Origin: Haloferula rosea
GTDB taxonomy: Bacteria > Verrucomicrobiota > Verrucomicrobiia > Verrucomicrobiales > Akkermansiaceae
DNA: 64,000 nt
Direction of reading: 5' to 3'
Assembly: GCF_016595525.1 (NCBI RefSeq)
Contig: NZ_JAENII010000009.1
Coordinates: 1 to 64,000 of the forward strand
The notes beneath the pieces were generated by a model. It saw only the letters and a list, made by a program, of their open reading frames with translations. It was not told where the DNA came from and made no database searches. The translations under genes were made by a program, and so were the position numbers. Shown piece after piece: positions 33,976-42,769 of the stretch. Each line of letters starts with the position of its first letter. The stretch's first letter is position 1.

Positions 33976-36378
33976 ATGAATGCCATCGAACAACTCGGCT
34001 CGTTCTATTTGGGAAAAGAGTTCGATCTGGAGGCCTCGCGCCCGACGGATGACCTACTGCTCTACGATTCCAAGGACCTGGTGACCCACGGTGTGGTGCT
34101 GGGGATGACCGGATCCGGTAAAACGGGTCTGTGCATGGCCTTGCTGGAGGAGGCGGCGATGGATCACGTGCCGGCGATCGTCATCGACCCGAAGGGAGAC
34201 ATCGCCAACCTCATGCTGATGTTTCCTGATCTGGCGGCGGAGGATTTCCGCCCGTGGATCAACGAGGATGATGCGGCACGGAAGGGGAAGACCCCGGATG
34301 AATTTGCCGCGAGCACGGCGGACATGTGGAAGAAGGGGCTCGCCGACTGGGGTCAATCACCGGAGACAATCTCGACCTTGCGTGAGCGGGTCGATGTGAA
34401 TGTCTTCACGCCCGGATCGAAGGCCGGCATCCCGGTCTCCATCCTTTCCTCGCTGGAGGCGCCGCCCTTTGAGGTGATCGATGACGGTGAGATGCTCGGT
34501 GAGCGCATCGAGTCCACGGTGTCGTCCTTGCTGTCGCTGGTGGGGGTGGATGCGGATCCCATCCAGTCCCCGGAAGCGGTGCTGCTGTCCTCGATCTTCG
34601 CCCACGAATGGCGTGCGGAGAAGGGGTTGACCCTGGAATCGCTCATCCGTCACATCCAGCAGCCGGCCTTCGACAAGGTCGGGGTGATCGATGTGGAGTC
34701 CTTCCTGCCGTCGAAGAAACGTCAGGATCTGGCGCTGAAGTTCAACAACCTGCTGGCGTCTCCGTCCTTTTCGACCTGGTTGGAAGGTCCACCGCTGGAC
34801 ATTTCCAAGATGCTCCACACCCCGGACGGGAAACCCCGGGTGTCGATCTTCTCGATCGCCCACCTGTCCGACAGCGAGCGGATGTTTTTCGTTAGCCTGC
34901 TGCTCAACCAGATGCTCGGCTGGATGCGTGCGCAGGGGGGGACCACCTCGCTGCGGGCCCTGCTCTACATGGATGAGATCTATGGCTATCTGCCGCCGAC
35001 GGCGAACCCGCCGAGCAAGAAGCCGATGATGACGATGCTCAAGCAAGCCCGGGCCTTCGGTCTCGGCTGCTTGCTGGCGACGCAGAACCCGGTCGATCTC
35101 GACTACAAGGCGCTGTCGAACATCGGCAGCTGGTTCCTCGGTCGCCTGCAGACCGAACGCGACAAGCTGCGCGTGCTGGACGGACTGGAGGGCGCTGCTG
35201 CCTCGCAGGATTCCAAGTTCGATCGAGCGGCCATGGAGACCCTGCTATCGGGTCTCGGAAGCCGGGTATTCCTGCTGAACAATGTTCACGATGAGGCGCC
35301 GGTGCTGTTCCATGTGCGCTGGGTGATGAGCTATCTCGCCGGTCCGCTGACGCGGTCGAGCATCAAGCGATTGATGGATCCGAAGCGGGGCGTCTTCGAA
35401 AGTACGATACCTACCCGAGTTTCCAAGGCGGACCACCCGATGGGCATGCCGGGCATGTCCGGTCCGCCGAAGCAGACTGCTGCCCGCCCATCCGTCGGGC
35501 CGGGGGTGGTCGAGCACTTCGTTCCGGTCGCGGGGCCGACCGAGGATGCGACCTATCGACCCCACCTGCTGCGTCGAGGGGAGGTCCATTTCGCCCTGAA
35601 GAAGGCGGGCGTTGAGGGATCCCGCAAGATCGGCAAGGTCAACCCGATGCAGGACGAGGGAGTCGATTGGGAGGATGAGGTCGAGGTGCCGTTGAATGGC
35701 CTCGTGTCTGATCCGTCCTCCGGCGCCGGTTTCGATTCGCTGCCGGGCTTCGCGATGAATGCCGCCAACTACAAGACGGTCGGCAAGGAGTTTTCCGAGT
35801 GGATGTATCGCAACGAGAGGGCCGAGATTTTCCACTGCCCGGCGCTGAAGGCCTACGCAAACCTGGGTGAAAGTGAATCGGATTTCAGAACCCGGCTGGC
35901 ACAGACGGCGCGCGAAGCCCGCGATGCCGCGGTGGAAAAGCTGCGCGACAAGGTGGAGTCGAAGTTGAAGACCATGGAGAACCGACTGCGTTCTGCCGAG
36001 GGCACGCTGGCTCGGGAGAAAGCCCAAGCGGATGCGGCGAAGGTCGATGCCGGCATGAGCGTTCTGGGCAGCCTGTTGGGTGGGCTTTTCGGCGGGCGTC
36101 GGCGCAGCGCCACTACGGCGGTGAAACGGTCGTCGCGAGCCTATCAGCAGCACCGCGACGTGGCGGCTGCCGAGGACAAGGTGGAGGCGATCGAGGAGGA
36201 CATGCAGGAGCTTCAGGATGAGCTGCAGGCGGACATCGCGGAGCTGAGCGAGAGCTTCGATCCCGCGGCACTCGAGCTGGAAACCGAGACGCTCAAGCCG
36301 ACGCGGACCAATGTGAAGGTGGATGAAATCGCTCTCCTGTGGCTTCCCTACGACGCGGACGATCGTCCGGCGTGGTGA
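33976..36378 (+). CDS. HerA/DUF853-like ATP-binding protein
   Basis: 800 residues. The FtsK/HerA-type ATPase core has Walker A GMTGSGKT (about residue 43-50), VIDPKGDI, Walker B LLYMDEIYGY near 333 and the sensor segment LLATQNPVDLDYKAL. The middle and C-terminal parts are specific to the subgroup. About 635-710 is a coiled coil (AREARDAAVEKLRDKVESKLKTMENRLRSAEGTL) with a Gly-rich hydrophobic hairpin (MSVLGSLLGGLFGG), and a second coiled coil and the end DEIALLWLPYDADDRPAW follow. Such proteins are predicted DNA translocases or membrane-associated ATPases. The usual NurA nuclease partner is absent here, so the role is open. Confidence 0.85.
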   Translation: MNAIEQLGSFYLGKEFDLEASRPTDDLLLYDSKDLVTHGVVLGMTGSGKTGLCMALLEEAAMDHVPAIVIDPKGDIANLMLMFPDLAAEDFRPWINEDDAARKGKTPDEFAASTADMWKKGLADWGQSPETISTLRERVDVNVFTPGSKAGIPVSILSSLEAPPFEVIDDGEMLGERIESTVSSLLSLVGVDADPIQSPEAVLLSSIFAHEWRAEKGLTLESLIRHIQQPAFDKVGVIDVESFLPSKKRQDLALKFNNLLASPSFSTWLEGPPLDISKMLHTPDGKPRVSIFSIAHLSDSERMFFVSLLLNQMLGWMRAQGGTTSLRALLYMDEIYGYLPPTANPPSKKPMMTMLKQARAFGLGCLLATQNPVDLDYKALSNIGSWFLGRLQTERDKLRVLDGLEGAAASQDSKFDRAAMETLLSGLGSRVFLLNNVHDEAPVLFHVRWVMSYLAGPLTRSSIKRLMDPKRGVFESTIPTRVSKADHPMGMPGMSGPPKQTAARPSVGPGVVEHFVPVAGPTEDATYRPHLLRRGEVHFALKKAGVEGSRKIGKVNPMQDEGVDWEDEVEVPLNGLVSDPSSGAGFDSLPGFAMNAANYKTVGKEFSEWMYRNERAEIFHCPALKAYANLGESESDFRTRLAQTAREARDAAVEKLRDKVESKLKTMENRLRSAEGTLAREKAQADAAKVDAGMSVLGSLLGGLFGGRRRSATTAVKRSSRAYQQHRDVAAAEDKVEAIEEDMQELQDELQADIAELSESFDPAALELETETLKPTRTNVKVDEIALLWLPYDADDRPAW

Positions 36379-36398
36379 GCTAGGGGAAGGGTGACTCC

Positions 36399-36445
36399 TT
36401 AAGTTTTAAAAACTTTTTGTAAAACTTAACAACTTTTGCTAGAAG
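36399..36445 (+). promoter_or_regulatory. AT-rich inverted repeat overlapping a candidate promoter of the NlpC/P60 gene
   Basis: Nine-bp perfect arms TTAAGTTTT (36399-36407) and AAAACTTAA (36421-36429) lie in an AT-rich island in otherwise GC-rich DNA. TTGTAA (36417) and TAGAAG (36440), 17 bp apart, could be a promoter whose start would sit next to the ATG at 36454. It may also act as a weak terminator of the ATPase gene. Confidence 0.4.
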
Positions 36446-36453
36446 GCCCACCG

Positions 36454-36969
36454 ATGAAGGCTCTGACGCTCCTCTTGCTGCTCGCGACCGTGTTGGGTTT
36501 GACGTCCTGCGGTCGGCAGGTCAAAGCGCGGCAACCGGTTTCCTACCATTTCGAACCCGGTGAAACGGCGCTGCTTCAGGATGGACTGGCATATGCGCCG
36601 AAGAATGCGCCGGAGGCCGTGAAAAGGGCGATCCAAGCGGGCAATCGGCTGCAGGATAAACCCTACAAGTGGGGTGGTGGTCACGCGGTGCTGGATGATA
36701 CCGGCTACGATTGCTCCGGAGCGGTGTCCTACGTCCTGCGTGAAGCGGGACTGATGAATGGGCAGATGCCTTCGAGCGGCTTCATGAAGTTCGGCGACCG
36801 TGGTGCGGGTGACTGGATCACGGTCTATGTGCGTCCGGGCCATGTCTTCATGACGGTGGCGGGTCTTCGTCTCGATACCGGCTGGGGTGGAGGCCGGACC
36901 GGGCCACGCTGGAAGCCGATGTCGCGCCCCGGCAAGGGTCATGTGATGCGCCATCCGGCGGGTTATTGA
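36454..36969 (+). CDS. NlpC/P60-type lipoprotein peptidase
   Basis: 171 residues with a lipoprotein signal ending LTSC, so lipidation at Cys18 is likely. The papain-like C40 core has YKWGGGH, the nucleophile in GYDCSGAVSYVL and the histidine in PGHVFMTVAG. The family cleaves peptidoglycan stem peptides, usually D-Glu-to-diamino-acid bonds. The mature domain is short and has no separate wall-binding module. It is transcribed alone behind an AT-rich regulatory region. Confidence 0.85.
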   Translation: MKALTLLLLLATVLGLTSCGRQVKARQPVSYHFEPGETALLQDGLAYAPKNAPEAVKRAIQAGNRLQDKPYKWGGGHAVLDDTGYDCSGAVSYVLREAGLMNGQMPSSGFMKFGDRGAGDWITVYVRPGHVFMTVAGLRLDTGWGGGRTGPRWKPMSRPGKGHVMRHPAGY

Positions 36970-37073
36970 TTTCCGGCCAGCGGCAGCCGGGATTGCGGGT
37001 GGTGGGATCGTGAGGTTGGTCGTCCCGACCATTCTCCTTGTCTGTCTTTCAGCGGCTGGTAGTCAGAGGGGTG

Positions 37074-38423
37074 ATGCTGGGAAAAGTTGCTGCACTTTGG
37101 TGTGCGTGTGTCGTCTCGCTGTGCGCCGAGGCGGAATCGCTGCCGCCTTCCTATGTCGTCGAGTGGAAAGGCTCGGCTTTCGAGGATGGCGACGCCTTTT
37201 TGGTGACTGCGGAGATCGGGGAGAAAGCCGTTGAGGTGAAGTGGGATGGCTTTGCGGGGCCAAGGTTTGACTTCATGGACGAGGGGAAGAAGGAGAGGAC
37301 TCGAAAGACCCTTCGGTTCAACGATCCCGGGACGGTGGGTGCGTTTCACGCCATCGCGCGAAACTCGGAGTGGGCGGACGTGGGTGGTCCCTCGGCCCTA
37401 GGCCAGGGAGTGTGCGTGGAGGCCGAGGTCCGGGGTGCTGGCGGCAAGCAACTGAGGAGCATGTATTATTTCGCCACCCGTCCCGAGTTCGTCATCGCCA
37501 ATCGTTTCGAACAGATCCCGTGGGATGTGAAGCGGATGGTCGGCGCGGAGGAGGAATCGGTGGCGAGAACCCGCTTCACGACCTCACTGGAGTCCTTCGC
37601 TGATGACCTGAGGCAGTGTGGGGACAGCCTGAGGGCCATCGAGGAAGCGTACAAGATGAAGGAGGTTTTTCCCCATGAGGTGCTTTCCCGGGTGGCGGTC
37701 CTGCCGACCTATCAGGAGTTCAGGGAGAGCTATGGAAGCGATTATTCGCCCGCCGTCGAGAAGGTTGATGAGTTGTTGAAGATCGTCAGCGCTGCGCTTG
37801 GGGACTGTCTCGATCCAGCCCGCCGGATGGCACTTTTTGGAAAGGATTCGGCAGGTGGAGGATGTCTGGTCCGGGTGGATGTGGTGTCGATGGGATATGG
37901 AGACGAGGTGGCCATGGCACGGCTACCCAAGGATGGTGGATCCCTGCACTACCGCGTCATCTCGGGCCGGGTGGAAGAGCTTCTCCTCCGCTTCATTTCC
38001 GGGGGCAGGACACTCGGTCGGTTCCCGATGCCGATGAGCTGCAAGCTGCGGATGAAGAATGGTGTCATCGTCGTGGAGGAGGGGGCGCTGTGGTTTCGTG
38101 ACGATGGTGTGTTGCTTGATCAGGAGATGAAGCTGCGGCTCAAATGGCTGAACGAGCAGAAGGTCTTCCAGCGGATGGCATCGGAATTGAAAGGGGGAGC
38201 TGAAGGCATGCTGGGACTCATCCCCTTCGCCGCGATCCGAGTGCACCCCGAGGATCCCAAACGGATCAAGTTCGATTTCACCTTCCGGGGCGAGGACTAC
38301 GTGGTAGAGGCGAGAAATGAAGACGGTGAATGGACGCCTGGGAAGCGCTGGGCCAAGCGGGAGTACTACCTGCACAACGGGGTGTTCCATAACGGCACTC
38401 ACTTTCGCGCCGACGAGCCGTAG
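37074..38423 (+). CDS. Secreted protein of unknown function
   Basis: 449 residues from the ATG at 37074, which follows a good ribosome site (AGAGGGG). A longer TTG-started frame at 37038 is less likely. A signal peptide covers residues 1-20 (KVAALWCACVVSLCAEA). The remainder has alternating beta strands and helices (FADDLRQCGDSLRAIEEAYKM), no transmembrane segment and no motif I recognise. Four or more cysteines could form disulfides. It stands alone between the lipoprotein and a repeat-rich spacer. Confidence 0.7.
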   Translation: MLGKVAALWCACVVSLCAEAESLPPSYVVEWKGSAFEDGDAFLVTAEIGEKAVEVKWDGFAGPRFDFMDEGKKERTRKTLRFNDPGTVGAFHAIARNSEWADVGGPSALGQGVCVEAEVRGAGGKQLRSMYYFATRPEFVIANRFEQIPWDVKRMVGAEEESVARTRFTTSLESFADDLRQCGDSLRAIEEAYKMKEVFPHEVLSRVAVLPTYQEFRESYGSDYSPAVEKVDELLKIVSAALGDCLDPARRMALFGKDSAGGGCLVRVDVVSMGYGDEVAMARLPKDGGSLHYRVISGRVEELLLRFISGGRTLGRFPMPMSCKLRMKNGVIVVEEGALWFRDDGVLLDQEMKLRLKWLNEQKVFQRMASELKGGAEGMLGLIPFAAIRVHPEDPKRIKFDFTFRGEDYVVEARNEDGEWTPGKRWAKREYYLHNGVFHNGTHFRADEP

Positions 38424-38858
38424 GGGTGGGGAAACCACCGAATGGCCTAAATGGTCATGCCACATCACGTTCTCGAGTCCCTTCTTGTAGCAGCGCCGGT
38501 TGAGATCCCTCTGATTGGGGTTGGAGGAGCTGGAGAACCGCGAAAGGGGTGCGAAATGAGAGCTGCGCATGCTCTGCTGTTTGTGTGTGGAAAGGAGAGA
38601 ATAGAGAGTGGAGTCGTGTGGCCGAAGGTGAGGGCGGTGCGAGGGCGTGTGAGTTGCGGCGGCTTGGAAAGCCGCGGTCCCTATTCGCTGGCATCGCTTG
38701 GCCCCTGACCCCTCAACCCCTGACCCCTTGGGCGGCATGGGTCGATGGGTTCGTCGAATGAATGGGGTCGTGTAGTCTTACACGCATGCTCTGCGGGGCC
38801 GGTGAATGGTTTGGGCTGGTCGCTGGGCGGGTGGGTTCCCAAAGTCACGCCGCGTTCG
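38424..38858. repeat. 435-bp gene-free spacer with palindromic repeat
   Basis: No credible gene. It contains a palindrome GCGGCTT/AAGCCGC with loop GGA and tail GGTCC (38659-38680), a duplicated CCCCTGACCCCT stretch near 38701-38730, and purine-rich sequence reminiscent of other repeat spacers. The promoter of the CPBP-thiL-trmL operon should lie near its right end. Confidence 0.6.
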
Positions 38859-39830
38859 ATGGATTTTGAGTTCTACATGGTGGCTACGGCGTTTGTGGTG
38901 GCGTTCCTCGTCTTTGGTGTTGGCTTCCTGGTCAGGTGGCGGACGGGTGGAGGTGCTGTTTCGACTCCGCCGCCGCTGCCCGCTGGTGTGGAACCGGTGA
39001 CGTGGCAGTGTCCTACTGAGGTGACGACTCCGTATGCTCCCCCGCAGTCGGAAGGCAGCCAGCCGTTGGCCCGGCGTTTGGGGCTGAGCCTGAACCGGGT
39101 TTCCTGCAGGATCTACCGGCCGATGGATCTGGTGCTCATGGCCTTTTTGGTCGGGATTTACATGGTTCCGCTGCTGCTCGATTTGGTCGGGACGACGGGG
39201 AATGCGCCGGTTGAGATCGGCATGGAAGCGGTGATCGGGACGATCGTGACGCAGACGTTCATGGTGGCTCTGGTGCTGGGCATGGTGGTTTGGCGACTCA
39301 GTCCGGCTACCTGGCTCGGGCTTGGCTGGCCCCAATGGCGCTGGGTGTTCCTGCTTGCTCCGGTCGGGGTGCTGTCGACTTGGGCATTCATGGCCGGGCT
39401 GGAAGCATGGGGCTACAATCTGTGGCTTCAGGAGGCGATGGGGCTCGGTGAAGGAGAAGGACAGCAGGAGGTGGTGTCTGCGTTTTCGTCGGTCAAGGAT
39501 CCGATCCTGCTGGGGTTGCTGTCATTTACGGCAGTCATCGTGGCTCCGGTGAGCGAGGAGGTCCTTTTCCGTGGCTACCTCTACCCGGTCAGCAAGCGAT
39601 TCATCGGACGCGCTCCGGCGGTCTTGTTCAGTGCGTTGGTTTTCGCGGCGATTCACCACAATGCGCTGGCTCTGGTTCCGCTGTGCTTTCTCGCGCTGTT
39701 GCTGGCGCTGTCTTATGAGCTGACGGGATCGATCTGGGCTCCGATCGGGATTCACATGCTGTTCAATGGGGCGACGGTCGGGTTTCAACTGGCATCCAAC
39801 TGGGGCTGGATCGCTCTGCCTGAGTCATGA
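38859..39830 (+). CDS. CPBP (CAAX/Abi) family intramembrane glutamic protease
   Basis: 323 residues from the ATG at 38859. There are about seven transmembrane segments, with a Pro-rich loop (TPPPLPAG) after the first. Family motifs are present: EEVLFRGYLYP (motif 1, with the catalytic Glu pair and Arg), FAAIHHN (motif 2) and IGIHMLFNG (motif 4). Bacterial members process or protect membrane proteins and peptides; the substrate here is unknown. The stop overlaps the thiL start (ATGA), placing it at the head of a three-gene operon with thiL and trmL. Confidence 0.9.
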   Translation: MDFEFYMVATAFVVAFLVFGVGFLVRWRTGGGAVSTPPPLPAGVEPVTWQCPTEVTTPYAPPQSEGSQPLARRLGLSLNRVSCRIYRPMDLVLMAFLVGIYMVPLLLDLVGTTGNAPVEIGMEAVIGTIVTQTFMVALVLGMVVWRLSPATWLGLGWPQWRWVFLLAPVGVLSTWAFMAGLEAWGYNLWLQEAMGLGEGEGQQEVVSAFSSVKDPILLGLLSFTAVIVAPVSEEVLFRGYLYPVSKRFIGRAPAVLFSALVFAAIHHNALALVPLCFLALLLALSYELTGSIWAPIGIHMLFNGATVGFQLASNWGWIALPES

Positions 39831-40711
39831 AACGCCTGAAGGACATCGGTGAGGACGCCTTGATCGAGCGCTTGGTGAAAGGGTTCTCCCGCGAGGGTCT
39901 GGTGGCGGGTCCGGGCGATGATTGTGCGGTGGTGGATCCGGGTCGGGGGGCGCTGCGCTTGCTGAAGACGGATGCGATCGTGGAGAAGGTACATTTTCTC
40001 TCGGACGCGGTGCCGACGCAGGTCGGCTGGAAGGCAGCGGCGCGTGTGTTGAGCGATTTCGCGGCGATGGGGGGGAGGCCGGAGTATCTGATGGTCACGG
40101 TGGCGCTTCCCAGCACGACGACGGTGGTGTGGGCGGAAGGGCTCTATCGCGGGATCCGCCGGTGCCTGGAGGCTCATGGTGGCATCCTCGCCGGTGGGGA
40201 AACGACGAGCGTGCCGGAGGGGTCGCCGGCGGTGATCTCGGTGTCGGGCGAGGGGAGTGTGGCGCGCGGCAAGTGGGTCAGTCGCTCGGGTGGGAAACCG
40301 GGTGATGTCATTGCGGTGACTGGGCGGCTGGGCGGATCGATCCGCGGCAAGCATCTGCGGTTCACGCCGCGGCTCGAGGAGGGGCGGCAGTTGGCGGAGC
40401 AGGGTGCCTCGGCGATGATGGATCTTTCCGATGGGCTGGCGAAAGACCTGCCGCGCTTGGCAAAAGCGAGCGGCTGTGGGTTTGCGCTCGATGAAGCGGC
40501 GGTGCCACGGAATCGCGGATGCGGAATCGAGGATGCGATCGGCGATGGTGAGGATTACGAGCTGCTGGTGACAGTACCGGCGCGCAGGTGGAGGAAACTG
40601 GTGGCGGCCTGGCCGACGGCGTTTGCGCCCCTCACGGCGATCGGGGAGCTGACCGAAGGGGGGGGGGAACTGGTGGGAGGCTGGGAGCACTTTCGAGGAG
40701 GGGCGAGATGA
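39827..40711 (+). CDS. thiL: Thiamine-monophosphate kinase
   Basis: 294 residues. ThiL phosphorylates thiamine monophosphate to the active diphosphate cofactor. The AIRS-like N-terminal domain has GPGDDCAVVD, KTDAIVEKVHF, GWKAAARVLSDFAAMGGRP and GGETTSVPEG; the second domain has VTGRLGGS, MDLSDGLAKDLPRL and GDGEDYELLVTVP. These cover the magnesium and nucleotide sites. The gene overlaps its neighbours by 4 bp on both sides, so all three genes of the operon are coupled. Confidence 0.95.
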   Translation: MKRLKDIGEDALIERLVKGFSREGLVAGPGDDCAVVDPGRGALRLLKTDAIVEKVHFLSDAVPTQVGWKAAARVLSDFAAMGGRPEYLMVTVALPSTTTVVWAEGLYRGIRRCLEAHGGILAGGETTSVPEGSPAVISVSGEGSVARGKWVSRSGGKPGDVIAVTGRLGGSIRGKHLRFTPRLEEGRQLAEQGASAMMDLSDGLAKDLPRLAKASGCGFALDEAAVPRNRGCGIEDAIGDGEDYELLVTVPARRWRKLVAAWPTAFAPLTAIGELTEGGGELVGGWEHFRGGAR

Positions 40712-41172
40712 CACCGGATCATCACATCGTCTTGGTGGCGCCCGAGATCCCGCACAATGCCGGGGCGGCGGGACGGCTGGCGCTTGCCACGGGAGCACGG
40801 CTGCATCTGGTCAAGCCACTTGGGTTTTCCCTCGAGGACAAGCATGTCCGGCGGACGGGGCTGGACTACTGGCACAAGGTGGACCTGTGCGTGTGGGACA
40901 GCTTCGAGGAACTCCAAGCGGCCGCCGATGACGGTGCGAATTTCTGGTATCTGAGCACGAAGACGACGCGGGCCCACTGGGACGCGGATTTCCGAAAAGG
41001 AGACTATCTGGTTTTCGGCTGCGAGTCGCGCGGCCTGCCTGAGTCGATGGTCAAGGCGGCGGGCGATCAGGGGATCCGGATTCCCATGGTCGAGGAAGGC
41101 ACGCGCAGCCTGAACCTGTCGACCGCGGTCGCGATCACGCTCTACGAGGCGGTCCGGCAGGTGCGTGGGTAG
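40708..41172 (+). CDS. trmL: tRNA (cytidine(34)-2'-O)-methyltransferase
   Basis: 154 residues, the usual TrmL length. It is a SPOUT methyltransferase that 2'-O-methylates the wobble base of leucine tRNAs. The motifs are typical: LVAPEIPHNAGAAGRLA at the N-terminus, HLVKPLGFSLEDKHVRRTGLDYW, LVFGCESRGLPE and the knotted C-terminus IPMVEEGTRSLNLSTAVAI. The start overlaps the thiL stop (ATGA). It converges on rseP. Confidence 0.95.
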   Translation: MTPDHHIVLVAPEIPHNAGAAGRLALATGARLHLVKPLGFSLEDKHVRRTGLDYWHKVDLCVWDSFEELQAAADDGANFWYLSTKTTRAHWDADFRKGDYLVFGCESRGLPESMVKAAGDQGIRIPMVEEGTRSLNLSTAVAITLYEAVRQVRG

Positions 41173-41190
41173 CCCTCCGTTGGTTGCGGG

Positions 41191-42636
41191 CTACTCCTGG
41201 GCCGGGAATACGATCTTACCTCCCTGCGGAGAGCCCATGCCGAAGTCGTCGACGACGTCCTTCGAGGTGACGTAGAGCATGATGCCGAAGAGAAGGAAGA
41301 CGAAGCCGAGTTGGAGGACTTCGAGGAACTTCACATTCACGGGGCGGCGGGCGATGGCCTCCATGGTGGCGATGGTGATGTGACCACCATCGAGCACGGG
41401 GAAGGGAAGCAGGTTGAGCAGCGCGAGGTTGACGTTGATCAGCACCATGAAGCCGAGGATGCGGTGGAGCGGGTTGTCCATCAGCAGCGAGTAGTACTGG
41501 ATTTTGCCGATGCCGACGGGGCCGCTGAGGTGCTGGATGCCGATGCTCGAGTTTGGTGAGGCGACGCTGGAAACGGTGATCCACATGGTGCGGAGGGTCT
41601 CGCTGACCTGCTGGAATGGACCGGGCTTCCGCCACTCGCGCACGTAGGGGTCGGGAGCATCGAAGGTGGCACCCACCATGTAGGGGAGTGGCGGTGCGTC
41701 GGCCGGCGCACCTTCCTGGCGCGGACGGACCGGGGTGAAGGTGAGGTCCTTTTGTTCGCCTTTGCGTTCGACGGTGAGGGTCATCGGTTTGCCTTCGCTG
41801 AGTTGGATAGCTTCGATGAACTGGTCATATTGCACGATCTTCTGGTCATCGAGTTCGAGGATGACGTCGCCTTTCTGGAGGCCGGCGAGTACTGCCGGGG
41901 CGTTCTCGTCTTCGACGAGGCCGGTGACGCTGATGGGTTGATCCGGGCTGATCGGCGCGATGCCGACTTCGCGCGTCTTCTTCCGCTGCCACCACTTGGT
42001 GGGTGCGATCTTGAACTCGGAAACGATTTCCATTTTCCCGACTTCGGGGCGGTCGATGGTGAAGTGGATCTTGTCGCGGCGGCTGACGGCGATCTGCATG
42101 AAGACGCTGTCGAGGGGGAGGTTCCAGCTGGTGACCGGTTGGTCATCGATGGCGAGGATCTCGTCGCCGCGTTGGAGGCCGGCTTCGTCGGCCGGGCTGC
42201 CATTCTGCACCCAGCCGATGGTGGTGGTGTGGATGACATCGACGGGCTTGCCGATCACGGTGAGGATGACGGCGGCGCCGAGGGCGAGGAGGAAGGAGAA
42301 GAGCGGGCCGGCGAAAGCGACGATGATCTTGTCCAGCGGGGAGATGGGAGGAAGCGGCTCGCTTTCGCGGTTGTCACCTTCGATGGCTTCCATGGGGGCC
42401 ATCTGAGGCAGGGCCACGAATCCGCCGGCGGGGATCCAGCCGAGGCCGTATTGCACGCCGTTGATGGTCTTCGACCAGATCGGCTTGCCGAACCAGATTT
42501 GGAAGCGGTCGATCTTCAGGCCCCGCCATTTGGCAGCCCAAAAGTGGCCAAGCTCGTGGACGAAGATGATCAGATTGAAAATCATGATCACCAGGAAGAT
42601 GAGCAGAGCGGTTGCGAAGGGTCCGGGGTCAGTCAC
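41191..42636 (-). CDS. rseP: Site-2 protease RseP family (M50 zinc metalloprotease)
   Basis: 481 residues from a GTG at 42636. The intramembrane zinc motif HELGH is near residue 27 in the first membrane helix, and NLLPFPVLDGGH supplies the third ligand near the C-terminus. Two PDZ domains lie between, each with a carboxylate-binding segment (ADEAGLQRGDEILAIDDQP and APAVLAGLQKGDVILELDDQ). RseP cleaves anti-sigma factors and cleared signal peptides in the membrane. Neither dxr nor bamA, frequent neighbours elsewhere, is present here. Confidence 0.93.
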   Translation of the reverse strand: MTDPGPFATALLIFLVIMIFNLIIFVHELGHFWAAKWRGLKIDRFQIWFGKPIWSKTINGVQYGLGWIPAGGFVALPQMAPMEAIEGDNRESEPLPPISPLDKIIVAFAGPLFSFLLALGAAVILTVIGKPVDVIHTTTIGWVQNGSPADEAGLQRGDEILAIDDQPVTSWNLPLDSVFMQIAVSRRDKIHFTIDRPEVGKMEIVSEFKIAPTKWWQRKKTREVGIAPISPDQPISVTGLVEDENAPAVLAGLQKGDVILELDDQKIVQYDQFIEAIQLSEGKPMTLTVERKGEQKDLTFTPVRPRQEGAPADAPPLPYMVGATFDAPDPYVREWRKPGPFQQVSETLRTMWITVSSVASPNSSIGIQHLSGPVGIGKIQYYSLLMDNPLHRILGFMVLINVNLALLNLLPFPVLDGGHITIATMEAIARRPVNVKFLEVLQLGFVFLLFGIMLYVTSKDVVDDFGMGSPQGGKIVFPAQE

Positions 42637-42769
42637 GTCGGGCGGAGCGTAAGGCGGGTGTTTCAGGCATCAAGAAGTTAAAGCCTGCGAGATCACGTGG
42701 GTGGGAGTCCCTGAATGCGGGTCCTTGTCACATGATCGGGAAGGCGGCAGGGTAGCGATCACACGAGGA

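Noticed and set aside
38455-38708. Short ORFs in the 38.4-38.9 kb spacer
   Set aside because: They translate palindromic and low-complexity sequence, have no ribosome site and no recognisable protein features.
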